64,000 nucleotides of DNA from Phyllobacteriaceae bacterium (GCA_002708825.1 PAPF01000026.1:1-64000), one strand, 5' to 3'. Positions 36,257 to 46,743 are shown, numbered from the stretch's first letter. The notes: generated by a model not told the origin, from the letters alone. Made by a program: numbers and translations.

Positions 36257-36958
36257 ATGGCCAGACTGAACCGGACGCTGATCGCCGACATCGATGTCTT
36301 CCAGGGGCTGGAGGATGCCGATCTCGATACCGTGCTCGAACATGCCGGCGCTCTGCGTGTCGAGAAGGACGCCGCGGTCTTCGAGCAGGGCGCGGAGGCC
36401 AGCCGCTTCTTCCTTTTGCTCGACGGCGCATTGCGCGTTGTCCAGACGACACGCGACGGACAGCAGGTCATCGCCCGCTACATCGCCGCCGGGTCGCTGG
36501 TTGGCATCGCTCCGGCCATCGGGCGCGACACCTACCCCGCCACCGCCGTCGCCGCCGTGGACTGCGTGCTGATCTCATGGCCGATGAGCATCTGGCCCGA
36601 ACTGACCGCGCGCTTCCCCGTCTTCGCGGCCAATGCCTACCGGACAGTGGGAATGCGCCTTCAGGAAACGCAGGACCGCGTGGTGGAACTGTCGCTTGCG
36701 CAGGTGGAACAGCGCGTCGCCAATGCGGTGCTTCGTCTCGTGCGCCAGACCGGGCGCAAGACGGAGGACGGTATCGAGATCGATTTCCCCGTTTCGCGCC
36801 AGGACATTGCCGACATGACCGGCACCACGCTGCATACCGTCAGCCGCCTGATGAGTTCGTGGGAAGGTCAGGGGATGATCCGCAGCGGGCGCAAGCGCAT
36901 CAGTGTCACCGATCCGCACCGTCTCATGATGGTCAGCCAGGGCAAGAAGGACAGCTAG
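36257..36958 (+). CDS. nnrR: NnrR-like Crp/Fnr-family NO-responsive regulator
   Basis: The 233-residue protein has a cyclic-nucleotide-like sensor domain without the FNR cysteines. Its C-terminal helix-turn-helix reads VSRQDIADMTGTTLHTVSRLMSSWEGQGMI, the NnrR/DnrR style recognition helix. It should respond to nitric oxide, probably through haem, and activate nitrogen-oxide reduction genes. Its place beside nnrS, and Nnr boxes before nnrS, pseudoazurin and nosR, support this. The ATG lacks an obvious ribosome site; a TTG nine codons upstream falls within the operator and is less likely. Confidence 0.87.
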   Translation: MARLNRTLIADIDVFQGLEDADLDTVLEHAGALRVEKDAAVFEQGAEASRFFLLLDGALRVVQTTRDGQQVIARYIAAGSLVGIAPAIGRDTYPATAVAAVDCVLISWPMSIWPELTARFPVFAANAYRTVGMRLQETQDRVVELSLAQVEQRVANAVLRLVRQTGRKTEDGIEIDFPVSRQDIADMTGTTLHTVSRLMSSWEGQGMIRSGRKRISVTDPHRLMMVSQGKKDS

Positions 36959-37215
36959 GCGGAACGTTCGATGACACCCTGAAGGTCGGTTGCGAAGGTT
37001 TCCAGGTCGACCGCGTGTTCGTGCGCCGCATCGACCACGGTATGAAAGCCCGCGATCGGGCAGCCCACGCAATACATGCCGTGGTTCAGAACGACCGAAA
37101 CCGTGTCCGGCCAGGCATTCATCACGTCTTCTATGGTCATGTCGGTCGAAAACTCGCGCGGCTTGGCCATGAATTGTTCCAGCATCGGCCGGCCCGCAAG
37201 GGCACGGCGTTTCAT
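36955..37215 (-). CDS. DUF1858 domain protein
   Basis: The 86-residue protein contains a DUF1858 domain: MTIEDVMNAWPDTVSVVLNHGMYCVGCPIAGFHTV, with a CxxC pair (C49 and C52). Such proteins are often found near NO-detoxification and hybrid-cluster genes, and the cysteines may be redox-active or bind metal. The start is uncertain: the open frame begins at 37215, but methionines at 37185 and 37170 are alternatives and none has a strong ribosome site. It ends tail-to-tail with nnrR, overlapping by four bases. Confidence 0.8.
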   Translation of the reverse strand: MKRRALAGRPMLEQFMAKPREFSTDMTIEDVMNAWPDTVSVVLNHGMYCVGCPIAGFHTVVDAAHEHAVDLETFATDLQGVIERSA

Positions 37216-37311
37216 CGGTTCATTTGACGCTATCCGCTCCCCGGCTTGCCTTCATTGTTCCGGCGCAAACAAGGACGCTGATTTTTGCGCCCGCCGGGGA
37301 TGTCCGTCAGT

Positions 37312-37325
37312 TTGCCGAAACGCAA
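37312..37325 (+). promoter_or_regulatory. NnrR box before pseudoazurin
   Basis: TTGCCGAAACGCAA fits TTG-N8-CAA, with four of the five outer base pairs of the palindrome intact. It is centred about 83 bases upstream of the pseudoazurin ATG, a common activating distance for Crp/Fnr-type regulators. Confidence 0.65.
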
Positions 37326-37401
37326 ACACCCCTTGCCCGGGGCGGCCTAGGAGGGATGCGCGGCCAGGGCCGCAAGGCAAACCAGAAAAAGGATTGAAAC
37401 A

Positions 37402-37854
37402 ATGACCATGAAACTCCGCCTTGCCGCGGCACTCGGTGCTGCCGCACTTGCCGGACTTGTCGCTTCCGGCGCCTACGCGGCCGAGCACGAGGTCAGGATG
37501 CTCAACAGGGGCGCTGCCGGCGCCATGGTGTTCGAGCCGCAGATCGTGCGCGCCGCACCCGGCGACACGATCCGCTTCGTGGCCACCGACAAGGGCCACA
37601 ATGCCGAGACCATCAAGGGCATGGTGCCGGAGGGTGCCGAACCCTTCGCGGGCAAGCTGAACGAAGAAATCGCGGTCACGCTCGATACGGAAGGCGTCTA
37701 TGGCGTCCGTTGCAAGCCGCATTATGGTCTCGGCATGGTGATGCTCATCCAGGTCGGCGAACCCGTGAATGCCGAAGCGGCAAAGGCGGCGAAATCGCCG
37801 AAGAAGGCAAAGGCCAGGTTCGACACGCTGTTTGCCGAACTCGAAGGCAAGTGA
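37402..37854 (+). CDS. Pseudoazurin (type 1 copper electron carrier)
   Basis: The 150-residue protein has a signal peptide ending at about residue 27 (GAYA/AEHE) and a cupredoxin domain. The type 1 copper ligands are H66 (DKGHNAE), C104, H107 and M112 (VRCKPHYGLGMVM). It is a periplasmic electron donor to copper nitrite reductase and nitrous oxide reductase. It faces the nos operon and shares a terminator with nosX. AAGGA precedes the start, and an NnrR box lies upstream. Confidence 0.95.
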   Translation: MTMKLRLAAALGAAALAGLVASGAYAAEHEVRMLNRGAAGAMVFEPQIVRAAPGDTIRFVATDKGHNAETIKGMVPEGAEPFAGKLNEEIAVTLDTEGVYGVRCKPHYGLGMVMLIQVGEPVNAEAAKAAKSPKKAKARFDTLFAELEGK

Positions 37855-37874
37855 TTTCCCCACAGTCTGAATGC

Positions 37875-37905
37875 AAAAAGGCCGGGCGCAATGCCCGGCC
37901 TTTTT
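37875..37905. terminator. Bidirectional intrinsic terminator between pseudoazurin and nosX
   Basis: AAAAAGGCCGGGC at 37875-37887 pairs perfectly with GCCCGGCCTTTTT at 37893-37905 around a five-base loop. Runs of five A and five T on the two flanks let it stop transcription from both sides. It separates the convergent pseudoazurin gene and nosRZDFYLX operon. Confidence 0.95.
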
Positions 37906-37931
37906 GTTTGGCTGTTCCTGACTTGCGGCGG

Positions 37932-38906
37932 TCACGCGCTGGCGGGCTTGTCCGGATAGGCAAGCACGGTCACGCCCTTGGCGCGCAACCGGTCGATGCC
38001 GGCATCGTCCATCAGCGTGGCCGCCGTGGACAGCGCATCGGCTTGCGTGGCGTTGTCGGCCAGGACCGTGACCTGCTTGCGCCACACAGGGGCAATGCCA
38101 TGGAGCGGATGCAGGATATGCCCGGCCTTGCCGGCCTGGTCGAAGGTGGTTCCGAGCATGGCCGAGGTGGCCACCGCGCGGTCGCGCACGTCGATGAGAT
38201 GCGGCATGGCGGCGCTTGCCCCTGGGCGGGCGAGCCCCACCCGCCAGCCGCCGCCATGCCGCCCGGGACCGAGCGCCCGGATCTCGCCGAGATCGACCAG
38301 CACATTGTCGAAACCTTGCGCGCGAAGGAGCGCGGTCACGCGGTCGGTCAGATAGCCCTGGGCGATGCCGTTGAATGTCATGGCCATGCCCGGCCGCGCG
38401 AAGCGCACGGCATCGGCATCGAAATGCACCTTGTCGAAGCCCACCCGCGATAGCGCGGCATCGAGCGTCGGCCGTCCGGTGCGCCCGCTCGTGTAATGTT
38501 CCGCCATCGCTTGGAACAGGGGCTGGACCGTGGGGTCGAACAGACCGTCTGTGGCAAGCCAGGCCGCGTGCGCCTGGCCGAGCAGGGCAAGCATTTCCTG
38601 GGGAGGCGTTTCGAGGACGCCGGCAGCGTTGAGACGCATCAAGGCGCTGTCGCCGCGATACAGGCTGAAGACCTGCTCCAGCCGGGAAATCTCCTGCTCG
38701 ACCGCGTGGAAGACCGGCGCGGCTTGCGCCTGCGTCACCCCGGCAAGCTGAAGCGTGGCGTCGGCGCCAAGCGCGATGCCGCGCCATTGCGCGACGGTTT
38801 CGCTGCTTGCCGCCAGAGCCGGCGAGACGAGGGCCGCGCCGGCCAGTGCTGCCCCGATGAACAGGACCCGGCGGCGATTGACGTTTCTTCGTTGGGATAT
38901 CGTCAT
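37932..38906 (-). CDS. nosX: NosX, FAD:protein FMN transferase (ApbE family)
   Basis: The 324-residue protein has a twin-arginine signal (NRRRVLFIGAALAG) and an ApbE domain with LEQVFSLYRGDSALMRLN, TFNGIAQGYLTDRV and VDLGEIRALG. It attaches FMN covalently to the periplasmic domain of NosR, supporting electron flow to nitrous oxide reductase. It is the last gene of the nos operon; the start has GAGGA upstream and follows nosL by ten bases. Confidence 0.93.
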   Translation of the reverse strand: MTISQRRNVNRRRVLFIGAALAGAALVSPALAASSETVAQWRGIALGADATLQLAGVTQAQAAPVFHAVEQEISRLEQVFSLYRGDSALMRLNAAGVLETPPQEMLALLGQAHAAWLATDGLFDPTVQPLFQAMAEHYTSGRTGRPTLDAALSRVGFDKVHFDADAVRFARPGMAMTFNGIAQGYLTDRVTALLRAQGFDNVLVDLGEIRALGPGRHGGGWRVGLARPGASAAMPHLIDVRDRAVATSAMLGTTFDQAGKAGHILHPLHGIAPVWRKQVTVLADNATQADALSTAATLMDDAGIDRLRAKGVTVLAYPDKPASA

Positions 38907-38916
38907 GGCTTCGTCC

Positions 38917-39468
38917 TCAATGGCCGGTTGCCGGATGGTCTCCGTCGACACTGGCGGTCAGGTCGAGGGGCGGGCGCACATAGGCCTGCGGTATGGCGTC
39001 GAGGCGCACGGCAATGCCGCCCTTGTCGCGGATGAAGGCCTCGGCCTTCTCCTGCGAGCCGAAGGGAATGGCTTCGGGAAGCCCCATGCCGCCCAGTTGT
39101 TCGCTGTTGATCACGAAGATGGCGCTTTCGGCGTCGATCCAGTTGTCCGCGCCCGGCGTGCTCCAGGATGGCGCCTTGTCCATGTCGCTGACATAGATGG
39201 CGGTGATCTCGCCATCACGCTCGATGCCCTGCAGATAGGCGACGCCGTCCGTCACCTGCGAGAAGAACAAAGGCTCGTCGAACCCGGCGAGATGGATCTG
39301 TGCCTTTGGACCGGCATGGTCCAGAACGTACATCTGGCAGAAATGGCCAACGGCTTCCTCGGTCATGGTGACCGGCATCGGGCGGACGGAAGCGTTTTCG
39401 CCATTGCAGGCGGACAGCGCGGTAGCCATTGCGAGGCTCGTCGCGGCGGCTATAAGCAGGCGTCTCAT
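38917..39468 (-). CDS. nosL: NosL copper-chaperone lipoprotein
   Basis: The 183-residue protein has a lipoprotein signal with lipobox LSAC (C21) and the Cu(I)-binding CxM motif in GHFCQMYVLDH near residue 43. It delivers copper to NosD/NosZ at the outer face of the inner membrane. Its start overlaps the nosY stop (ATGA). Confidence 0.93.
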   Translation of the reverse strand: MRRLLIAAATSLAMATALSACNGENASVRPMPVTMTEEAVGHFCQMYVLDHAGPKAQIHLAGFDEPLFFSQVTDGVAYLQGIERDGEITAIYVSDMDKAPSWSTPGADNWIDAESAIFVINSEQLGGMGLPEAIPFGSQEKAEAFIRDKGGIAVRLDAIPQAYVRPPLDLTASVDGDHPATGH

Positions 39469-40295
39469 GGGGTCAGTCTCCTCAGGAAGTGGCGTCCGGC
39501 GGCGAGCAGGGCGGCCAGCCACAGGCCAAGCACGCCGAGCGCCAGCGCGGGGTCGAAGGGAAGGGTGCGCGCCAGGCTGTCGATGCCGGAAACATCGGCG
39601 CTGCCCATGGCGGCAAGATTGTAGATGCGGAAGGCATCGCCCGGATTGGCAATGACCAGCCACGGGAAGACGGTGCGCGCAAAGAAGCCGTCCGCATCCG
39701 CCACCACGCCGGCCAGCAGCGCCAGGTCGTAGAGAACGACGGCGGCGAGCCACAGGCCGAAGACCGCGGCGGCGGCCGTGCCGGTGCGCCGCGCCCGGAT
39801 CGACACGGCGATGCCGAGCGCTAGGAAGACCGCGCCGAGCAGCAGTGCCGTGCCGGCAAGGCGGATCATGGCGTCAATGCCCTCGCTGGCGAAACCGTAG
39901 ACCCCGCCCGCAGCCAGCCCGGCGATGGCAAGGCCGGTCACCACGGCGAAGGCCAGAACGCCGAAGAGGCCAAGGAACTTGCCTGCCAGCACCTCGCCAC
40001 GGCTGACGGGGCTGGCCAGGATCAGCGCCAGCGTGCCGCGCTCGATCTCGCCGGCGAAGCTGTCATAGGCCAGCAGCAGCGCGATCAGCGGCACCAGGTA
40101 GACCGAAAGCGTGGCCAGCGCGGCGCTCGCCAGTGTCAGGACGTCGGCCTTCATGCCCGCCGCGCCGACGCCCGGAAAGGCCAGCGCCAGGGAGAACAGC
40201 ACGAAGACCAGCGTGGACAGGAAGACCCAGCGATTGCGCGAGGCAATACGCAACTCGGTCTGCGCGATGGCGAAGATGCGATGGAGGGAGTTCAT
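39465..40295 (-). CDS. nosY: NosY ABC transporter permease
   Basis: The 276-residue membrane protein has six predicted helices and the NosY-type segment LLLAYDSFAGEIERGTLALILASPVSRGEVLAGKF near residue 75. With NosF it forms the ABC complex that, together with NosD, supports assembly of the copper-sulfur site of NosZ. GGAGG precedes the start, which overlaps the nosF stop. Confidence 0.93.
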   Translation of the reverse strand: MNSLHRIFAIAQTELRIASRNRWVFLSTLVFVLFSLALAFPGVGAAGMKADVLTLASAALATLSVYLVPLIALLLAYDSFAGEIERGTLALILASPVSRGEVLAGKFLGLFGVLAFAVVTGLAIAGLAAGGVYGFASEGIDAMIRLAGTALLLGAVFLALGIAVSIRARRTGTAAAAVFGLWLAAVVLYDLALLAGVVADADGFFARTVFPWLVIANPGDAFRIYNLAAMGSADVSGIDSLARTLPFDPALALGVLGLWLAALLAAGRHFLRRLTP

Positions 40296-41206
40296 GATGC
40301 GGCCTCCGGAAGCGCCAGTTGGCTGTAATGCTTGTAGATGTCGTCGAGCGTCGGCATGGCGATCTCGACATCGGCAATGTCGTCGCCAAGGCCGCCGATC
40401 CGCCCGAACAGGGCGATCTTGCCGGCCGGGTCGCAGTCGAGCACGACCGACTTGCCGTTGACCCGCCGCCCGCCAAGCTGCGCCTGCACGGCGTCGGCCC
40501 GGCCATTGCGCGCCTCGATGCGCACCGACATGGAAAGCCGGGCGTCGGCTGCCAGCCGCGCCAGCGTCCCGTCGGCCACGAGCCTGCCCTTCGACAGGAT
40601 GGCAACGCGGTCGGTGCGGGCCTCCACTTCCGTCAGCGCGTGCGAGGACAGCAGCACGCCCGCACCCTCGTCGGCGATGCGGCCGATGATGTCGTAGAAT
40701 TCCAGCCGCGACACCGGGTCCAGCCCGCTGGTCGGTTCGTCGAGCAGGAGCAGCTTCGGCTTGCCGATCAGCGCCTGCGCCAGGCCGAGGCGTTGGCGCA
40801 TGCCCTTGGAATAGCTGCCGACGGGCCTTGCCGCGGCATCCTTCAGCCCGACCAGCGACAGAAGCCGCGCGCAATCGGCCCGGTCGGCGCTTTTCAGGCG
40901 CGTAAAATAATCCATCATCTCGGCACCCGTCAGCGCCTTGGGAAAGGCCACCTGTTCGGGCAGGTAGCTCACGGCGCGCCGCGCCGCGTCCGATCCGGGC
41001 GCCGCACCCGTGATCGTGACCGCGCCGGACGATGGCTGGAGGAAACCGAGGACGGTCTTGAACAGGGTGGATTTGCCCGCGCCATTGTGGCCGAGCAGGG
41101 CCACCCGTTCGCCCGGCGCCACGGCAAGCGACACCGCGTCGAGCGCGCGCAGCGTGTCGAAATCAAGGGTCAGGGACCTGACCGAAAGCAGGGGTTCGCG
41201 GCTCAT
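40292..41206 (-). CDS. nosF: NosF ABC transporter ATP-binding protein
   Basis: The 304-residue ATPase has Walker A GHNGAGKST at residues 39-47, the signature region GSYSKGMRQRLGLAQAL near residue 130, Walker B LLLLDEPTSGLDP and switch histidine in LSSHALTEV. It powers the NosDFY machine for copper-site maturation. The start overlaps the nosD stop by four bases. Confidence 0.93.
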   Translation of the reverse strand: MSREPLLSVRSLTLDFDTLRALDAVSLAVAPGERVALLGHNGAGKSTLFKTVLGFLQPSSGAVTITGAAPGSDAARRAVSYLPEQVAFPKALTGAEMMDYFTRLKSADRADCARLLSLVGLKDAAARPVGSYSKGMRQRLGLAQALIGKPKLLLLDEPTSGLDPVSRLEFYDIIGRIADEGAGVLLSSHALTEVEARTDRVAILSKGRLVADGTLARLAADARLSMSVRIEARNGRADAVQAQLGGRRVNGKSVVLDCDPAGKIALFGRIGGLGDDIADVEIAMPTLDDIYKHYSQLALPEAAS

Positions 41207-42486
41207 GACTGACCGCCTTTCTCGTTCTTGGTGGCGGTGGACAGGCCCGCGCCTTCCGGAGACATGAGGGGATGGCTGTCGATCACGCCGCCCGGCAGAA
41301 GGTTGGGGAAGCGCGATTGCGACCAGCGGATCAGTTGCACCGCCGGAGAGCCCAGCAGCAGGCGCGCCATCGGCTGGCTCCATGTGATGTGGTCGATGAG
41401 ATCGTTCGGCCGGTAGATGCTGTCGGCCAGTCCGTCGCCATTCACGTCGAAACCGGCATGGTCCGACCAGTAATTGCCGCGCCCGTCCTCGCTCCATTCC
41501 AGCCACCGCGTGCCGACATACTTCACCTGTGTGCGGTTGTTCATGAAGGCATTGCCGCTCATGGCGTTGCCTTCCGAACCGGCGGTGAAATGGACGCCGA
41601 TGCCGCAGCCCTCGAAACGGTTGTCCGTGAAGCTGTTGCCGTTGGAATTGTAGATGAACAGGCACTTCTCGCCGCCATTGGCGACGGTGTTGTTCCGGAT
41701 ATCCGCCTTGTTGGCGAAGTTCATGAAGATCCCGTGCTCACGGTCGCCGTCCGACAGGTTGTCCGTCACGGTCAGCTTGCGCGAGAACATGAACGCATAG
41801 CCCATGTCGTTTCCGCGCGAGACATTCCCGGTCACCGTGATGTCGTTGGCATACATGGAATGGAATGCGAAGCGCAGTTCGGAAAACCGGTTGTTTCGGT
41901 AGGTCGCGTGGTGCGAGGTGGTGATGAACACGCCATCGCGGCCCCTGGCGATCGTGTTGTCCTCGACCAGCAGGCCGGGCGCATTCCAGACATAGATGCC
42001 GGGGCCACGCTCGTTCTTGCGCAGGTCGTTGCGCCCGGTGATCGTGTTGCCCCGGACGATGACCTTGCGTCCGCCATGGACATCCACACCGATCAGGTTG
42101 CTGGTCAGTATATTGTCCTCGACCAGTACGTTCTTCGCGGTCTTGGCAATGGCGATGCCGGAGTCGAGATCGTCGAGGCGGATGCCCGATCCCTGGACTG
42201 CCAGGCCGGAAATCGTGATATCGCTGCCCTCCACGGTGATGACCGTGCCCTTGCCCGGTCCCTTGACGAGGCTCTGGCCGTTACCCTGGAGCGTCAGTGG
42301 TTTGGAGATGGTGACAGGCCCGTCATAGGGGCCGTCGCCGAGCCGGAGGACATCCCCCGGCCCGGCCTTGTCGATGGCCTGCTGCAGCGTGCCCGGTCCC
42401 GCGGGCACGGCGGTCTCGCCAGCCCCCGCCCAGGAGGCGGAAGCGGCCAGGCCGGCGGCGAGGGCGATGCGGAGCGCGCTGAGCAT
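41203..42486 (-). CDS. nosD: NosD periplasmic copper-site maturation protein
   Basis: The 427-residue protein has a signal peptide (about residues 1-22) and a right-handed beta-helix built from repeated N-x-[ILV]-x-x-N-x turns, such as VLVEDNILTSNLIGVDV and VIVRGNTITGR. It binds copper and works with NosFY on the NosZ active site in the periplasm. It starts 15 bases after the nosZ stop. Confidence 0.93.
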   Translation of the reverse strand: MLSALRIALAAGLAASASWAGAGETAVPAGPGTLQQAIDKAGPGDVLRLGDGPYDGPVTISKPLTLQGNGQSLVKGPGKGTVITVEGSDITISGLAVQGSGIRLDDLDSGIAIAKTAKNVLVEDNILTSNLIGVDVHGGRKVIVRGNTITGRNDLRKNERGPGIYVWNAPGLLVEDNTIARGRDGVFITTSHHATYRNNRFSELRFAFHSMYANDITVTGNVSRGNDMGYAFMFSRKLTVTDNLSDGDREHGIFMNFANKADIRNNTVANGGEKCLFIYNSNGNSFTDNRFEGCGIGVHFTAGSEGNAMSGNAFMNNRTQVKYVGTRWLEWSEDGRGNYWSDHAGFDVNGDGLADSIYRPNDLIDHITWSQPMARLLLGSPAVQLIRWSQSRFPNLLPGGVIDSHPLMSPEGAGLSTATKNEKGGQS

Positions 42487-42501
42487 GGTCGTCTTCCGGC
42501 C

Positions 42502-44400
42502 TCAGCCTGCCTTCGGACGGACCAGCATGCGGCCGCGCATTTCCATGTGCAGCGCATGGCAGAACCACTGGCAATAGTACCAGTGCACGCCCGGACGGTC
42601 GGCGGTGAAGGTGACGGAAGCCGTGGCTTGCGGCGCCAGTTCCATCGCGATGCCGTGATTGCCCAGCGTGAAGCCGTGCGTCAGGTCGTCCACATCGTCC
42701 ATGTTGGTGATATAGACCGTCACCTCGTCACCCTCGTTGACCTCGAACTTCTCGAGCGAGAAGGACGGCGCCACCGAGTGCATGTAGACGCGCACCTTGT
42801 TGCCGTCGCGGATGACGTCGGCCCCATAGTCGAGATCCACGCCATCCTTTTCGGCCTGGGCACGGGCCTCTTCCCATGTCGGATCGCCACGGTCCCAGAC
42901 CGAGACGGGGTTCACCTTGTCGGCGCGCACGATGATGCAGTCATGCGGTTCGGCGAATGTCGGGCCGTCATGCACCAGTTTCATCTCGTCGCCCGAAATG
43001 TCGATCAGCTGGTCGTTCTCCGGCTTCAGCGGGCCGACATTGAGGAAGCGGTCCTTGGAGAACTTGTTGAGCGAGATGAGGAACTGGCCGTCGGCATCCA
43101 GCGTCTCGCCCATCGTGGTGTGGTTGTGGCCCGGCTGGTAATGGACGTCGAGCTTCTGGACGATGGGGTCCACGTCCTCGCCGGCAAAGGCCCGCTTGGC
43201 CTTCTCGATGTCCCACTTGGCCATCTGGCTGTCGAGGAACAGCGTCGTGTAGGCGAAGCCGCGGCCGTCAAACGCCGTGTGCAACGGTCCGAGGCCAAGC
43301 TGCGGCTCGGCGACGACGGCCGAACGCGGCTCCGCGCCTTCGAACACCTGGTCGAGCAGGTCAACGTCGATGACGGTGACGGTGGGCGACAGCTTTCCGT
43401 TGATGCACAGGTGCTTCTTGTCCGGCGCCATGTTGCAGCCGTGCGGGCTGTTGGAGACCGGGATATAGGCCGTGTAGCGCGAACCGTGGCGGCCGTCGAT
43501 GACCGGCACGCCGTTGTATTCCTTGAAGTCGCCGGAAGCGACGGCTTCCTCGATGCGCTTGATGTTGAAGATGACGACCCAGTCCTGCTCCTTCGAGGTC
43601 ATTTCCGCCAGCGTCACGCCATTCTCGGAATTGTAGCAGGTGGAGAAGGCATACTTGCCCTTGTAGTCGGCATCGCAATTGTCGAGGTTGCCGTCGACGA
43701 TCACCTGCCACTTGATCTCCATCGTGTCGCCGTCGATGGCGCTGAACAGCGAGACGTATTTGGACGGATCGTCCAGGATGATGCCGTCATTTGGCAGCGG
43801 AATGCGGTGTTCGCCATTGGCGAAGACATAGCCCGTGCGCGGATACTTCTGCGGGCGAAGGCCGTGAATGTCCGACGTGTTGGGGATCTCGATGATCTTG
43901 TCGGTCTTCATCACGTCGCAGCGGATGCGGGCGACGCGCGTGTTGGCCTTGTCGTTGACGAAGAGATAGCGCCCGTCATAGGTGCCCTCTGTGAACGACA
44001 TGTGCGGGTGGTGCAGGTCGCCGTTGTCGTAGGTCTTCATGTTGCGCTTGGCCAGGAATTCCCTGGTTTCCGGCATCAGGCCTTCGGTCAGGATCTTCAG
44101 GCTCTCGTTGGTGGTGCCCCATCCGGTGGCGCTGCACTTGTTGAACACCGGGATGCGCATCAGTTCGCGCATGGAGGGCAGGCCGATGATGCGCACTTCG
44201 CCGGACTGGCCCGACGACCAGAAGCCGTAATAGCTGTCCAGTTCGCCCGGATGGACCTCGCGATAGGCGCCTTCGGCGCGGGCCTGGCGGGTGGCGGCGA
44301 ACAGCGCGCCGCTGCCCGTGGCCATCATGGTGCCCGCGACGGCGGCGCCGCTGGCGGTTGTGCCGAGCAGGGCGCGGCGGCTGATCTTGTTGTCACTCAT
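42502..44400 (-). CDS. nosZ: Nitrous oxide reductase NosZ (clade I)
   Basis: The 632-residue enzyme reduces N2O to N2 in the periplasm. A twin-arginine signal ([14 protein letters not shown]) marks clade I and Tat export of the folded protein. The CuA ligands near the C-terminus are spaced exactly as in characterised enzymes: H575, C610, W612, C614, H618 and M621. Histidines of the beta-propeller, including those in DLHHPHMSF and [13 protein letters not shown], supply the CuZ copper-sulfur site. Its start overlaps the nosR stop by one base. Confidence 0.97.
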   Translation of the reverse strand: MSDNKISRRALLGTTASGAAVAGTMMATGSGALFAATRQARAEGAYREVHPGELDSYYGFWSSGQSGEVRIIGLPSMRELMRIPVFNKCSATGWGTTNESLKILTEGLMPETREFLAKRNMKTYDNGDLHHPHMSFTEGTYDGRYLFVNDKANTRVARIRCDVMKTDKIIEIPNTSDIHGLRPQKYPRTGYVFANGEHRIPLPNDGIILDDPSKYVSLFSAIDGDTMEIKWQVIVDGNLDNCDADYKGKYAFSTCYNSENGVTLAEMTSKEQDWVVIFNIKRIEEAVASGDFKEYNGVPVIDGRHGSRYTAYIPVSNSPHGCNMAPDKKHLCINGKLSPTVTVIDVDLLDQVFEGAEPRSAVVAEPQLGLGPLHTAFDGRGFAYTTLFLDSQMAKWDIEKAKRAFAGEDVDPIVQKLDVHYQPGHNHTTMGETLDADGQFLISLNKFSKDRFLNVGPLKPENDQLIDISGDEMKLVHDGPTFAEPHDCIIVRADKVNPVSVWDRGDPTWEEARAQAEKDGVDLDYGADVIRDGNKVRVYMHSVAPSFSLEKFEVNEGDEVTVYITNMDDVDDLTHGFTLGNHGIAMELAPQATASVTFTADRPGVHWYYCQWFCHALHMEMRGRMLVRPKAG

Positions 44401-46679
44401 CACAGAGTCTCCTTCTGCTTTTGGGATTGGGAAGCCTCGGCCGCGGCCTTCGGCTTGTAGGTGACACCCGGCTGGCCCTTGCCTGCGGCGGGGGCGATGC
44501 CGATGGACCTCTCGAGGCGCTCGCGCTTCTTCACGCGGGTCACGACGACGGGGCATTTGGTCTTGTGCTGGTAGAGAACCTGGCAGTTGAGGCAGGAAAT
44601 GCACTCGTTCGGGTTGATCTCGCCGGTCGGGTGGATCGCCTGGACAGGGCATTCCTTGGCGCAGAGCTGGCAGGGATTGCCGCACTCCTTGTAGCGCTTG
44701 AGCCAGCGGAACATGTGCAGCCGCGCGGGGATGGCGAGGCCGCCGCCCAGCGGGCAGACATAGCGGCAATAGAAGCGCTCGATGAACAGGCCGGGCGCCA
44801 GCATGGCAAGCGCGAACAGCACATAGGGCCAGGGCCGGTCGAACTTCAGGATGATGGCCGTCTTGAAGGGCTCGACCTCGGCATAGTGCTCGGCCATCTC
44901 CAGCGAGTAGAGCGACATGCCGAACAGCCCGAGGAAGATGATGTACTTCACCGGCCACAACCGCTCATGCAGGCCCCAGGGCAGGGTGATCTGGGGCACC
45001 CGCAGGAAGCGCGCGACCTTGTTGGACAGTTCCTGCAGCGCGCCGAATGGGCAAAGCCAGCCGCAATAGGCCCCGCGCGCCCAGAACAGCAGCGCGGCGG
45101 CCACGGCGAACCACAGCACGAAGATCAGCGGGTCCATCAGGAAGGTTTCCCAGCGGAAGTCGCTGACCAGCGCCGAGAACACCGCCAACACGTTGACCAC
45201 CGAGAGCTGGGCATTGGCATACCAGCCCACGAAGACCAGCGTGAAGACAAGGAACGAATTGCGCACGATGGCGAAGACACGGTCATTGCGCGTGGCAAGG
45301 GACTGGAAGAAGAAGATGCCGGTCAGGAAGGAAAGCGCCACGCCGAGCACGACAAGTTGCGGCTGCTTGGCCTGCCAGATCCTGGCCCAAAGGGCATCGC
45401 GAATGGCGGAAGCCTCATGCGCGCTGTCGCTGCTGTCGCCTGACGAGGCGGCTGTCGCCGGCGCGGGCATTGTCCTGACGAAGCGGCCGGGCAGCGAATA
45501 GCCCAGGTCATGGGTCAGGAAGAGCTTTTCGATGGCGCCCACCGGACGGTGCAGCAGCAGTTGCAGCCGCCAGGGTTCGGCCGGATCGAAGCCGGCATCG
45601 GCGGGGATGATGAACAGGTCCGTCTCGGTCATCTCCGGCGCGCCGTCCGCGGCGATGCGGCCAAGGCGCTTGTGCTGCCGGTCGCGGAACCGGATGGAAT
45701 TCTCGCCCTGGATGAGCTGGAACCGGTCGAAGACGCCGCCGCGGACATAGCCCGAGCCCTTGAAGGACCAGCGCCCGTTGCCGGCGACCAGGATGGCTTC
45801 CTCGCCTTCCTTAAGTGTCGCCTTCAGGTTTTCGTATTCGCCGTCGCCCAGCAGGCTGCGTCCGATGGAAGGCTGGCTGACAAGCGCCGTCCAGACATTC
45901 ACATAGGGATCTGAATCGGGACCCGGTTCGGCGTGGCGTTCGGTGCGCGGATCGCCGAGCGCGGCGAAATCGGCGTTGACGGTGGCCACGTCGAGGGTGA
46001 GGTGACGTACGGAACCGTCGCCGGTCAGTGTCTGCCAGTCCTCCACCGTGTCGACGGTCCGGTCGAGCAGGCGTGAGGCCTTCGCCGCGCCTTCCTCCGG
46101 TGCCAGCCCGCCCAGCGAGAGCGCCCTTGCCACCTTCAGCCCGGCACGCAGGATGGAATCGTCGATGATCATGATGGTGACGGTGGCGCCCGACACGATG
46201 TCGAGTTCATGGTCCTGCTGTCCGGCGGCAGCCCTCTTCAGATCGAGGCCCGCATAGGCTTCCGTGACTTCGCGGATGCGTGCGTCGGGAATGCCGACCA
46301 GCACGATCGGCTCGGAATGCTTGACCAGCCGCACGCCGGTGATCACCGCCTCCGTCGAGACGCCGCCCAGGATGTGGATCGGCTTGCCGGAGTAACCCGC
46401 CGTCGGTACGAAGTCGGAAGTCAGGAACACCCAGCCGATGGTCTCGCCGTTCTTCAGCGCGGGCACGACCGCCACGTCGTCACGCACCGGGCCATAGGCA
46501 TCCGCGCCGGGCACGAGGTCTCCCGGTGCCGCCAGTTCGAGAAACTTGCCGACGAGCGGCGCCGCGGACGCGCGCTCCTGGAGGGCGAACACCGCCAGGA
46601 CGGCTGCAAGCAGGATGGCCAGCAGCCGGGCAGGGCCGTGCGGCAGGGGAAGAAAGGTGGATTTTGCTGGACGGGACAT
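44400..46679 (-). CDS. nosR: NosR flavo-iron-sulfur electron donor/regulator
   Basis: The 759-residue membrane protein starts with a signal or anchor helix and a periplasmic FMN-binding domain with [13 protein letters not shown] near residue 165, where NosX attaches FMN. Membrane helices follow, with [12 protein letters not shown] and [15 protein letters not shown] motifs, and a cytoplasmic pair of [4Fe-4S] sites ([13 protein letters not shown] and CISCLNC). It feeds quinol-derived electrons to NosZ and is needed for nos expression. It is the first gene of nosRZDFYLX and has an NnrR box upstream. Confidence 0.95.
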   Translation of the reverse strand: MSRPAKSTFLPLPHGPARLLAILLAAVLAVFALQERASAAPLVGKFLELAAPGDLVPGADAYGPVRDDVAVVPALKNGETIGWVFLTSDFVPTAGYSGKPIHILGGVSTEAVITGVRLVKHSEPIVLVGIPDARIREVTEAYAGLDLKRAAAGQQDHELDIVSGATVTIMIIDDSILRAGLKVARALSLGGLAPEEGAAKASRLLDRTVDTVEDWQTLTGDGSVRHLTLDVATVNADFAALGDPRTERHAEPGPDSDPYVNVWTALVSQPSIGRSLLGDGEYENLKATLKEGEEAILVAGNGRWSFKGSGYVRGGVFDRFQLIQGENSIRFRDRQHKRLGRIAADGAPEMTETDLFIIPADAGFDPAEPWRLQLLLHRPVGAIEKLFLTHDLGYSLPGRFVRTMPAPATAASSGDSSDSAHEASAIRDALWARIWQAKQPQLVVLGVALSFLTGIFFFQSLATRNDRVFAIVRNSFLVFTLVFVGWYANAQLSVVNVLAVFSALVSDFRWETFLMDPLIFVLWFAVAAALLFWARGAYCGWLCPFGALQELSNKVARFLRVPQITLPWGLHERLWPVKYIIFLGLFGMSLYSLEMAEHYAEVEPFKTAIILKFDRPWPYVLFALAMLAPGLFIERFYCRYVCPLGGGLAIPARLHMFRWLKRYKECGNPCQLCAKECPVQAIHPTGEINPNECISCLNCQVLYQHKTKCPVVVTRVKKRERLERSIGIAPAAGKGQPGVTYKPKAAAEASQSQKQKETL

Positions 46680-46743
46680 TCCCGGCTCCGGATCGTGTTT
46701 CGTCTTTCGATCCGGAACCTATTGATTCAAGCAGAAGCTGAAT

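Noticed and set aside
41272-44460. A second 1062-codon open frame on the plus strand.
   Set aside because: It lies antisense to nosD and nosZ, which are unmistakable, and shows no family resemblance.
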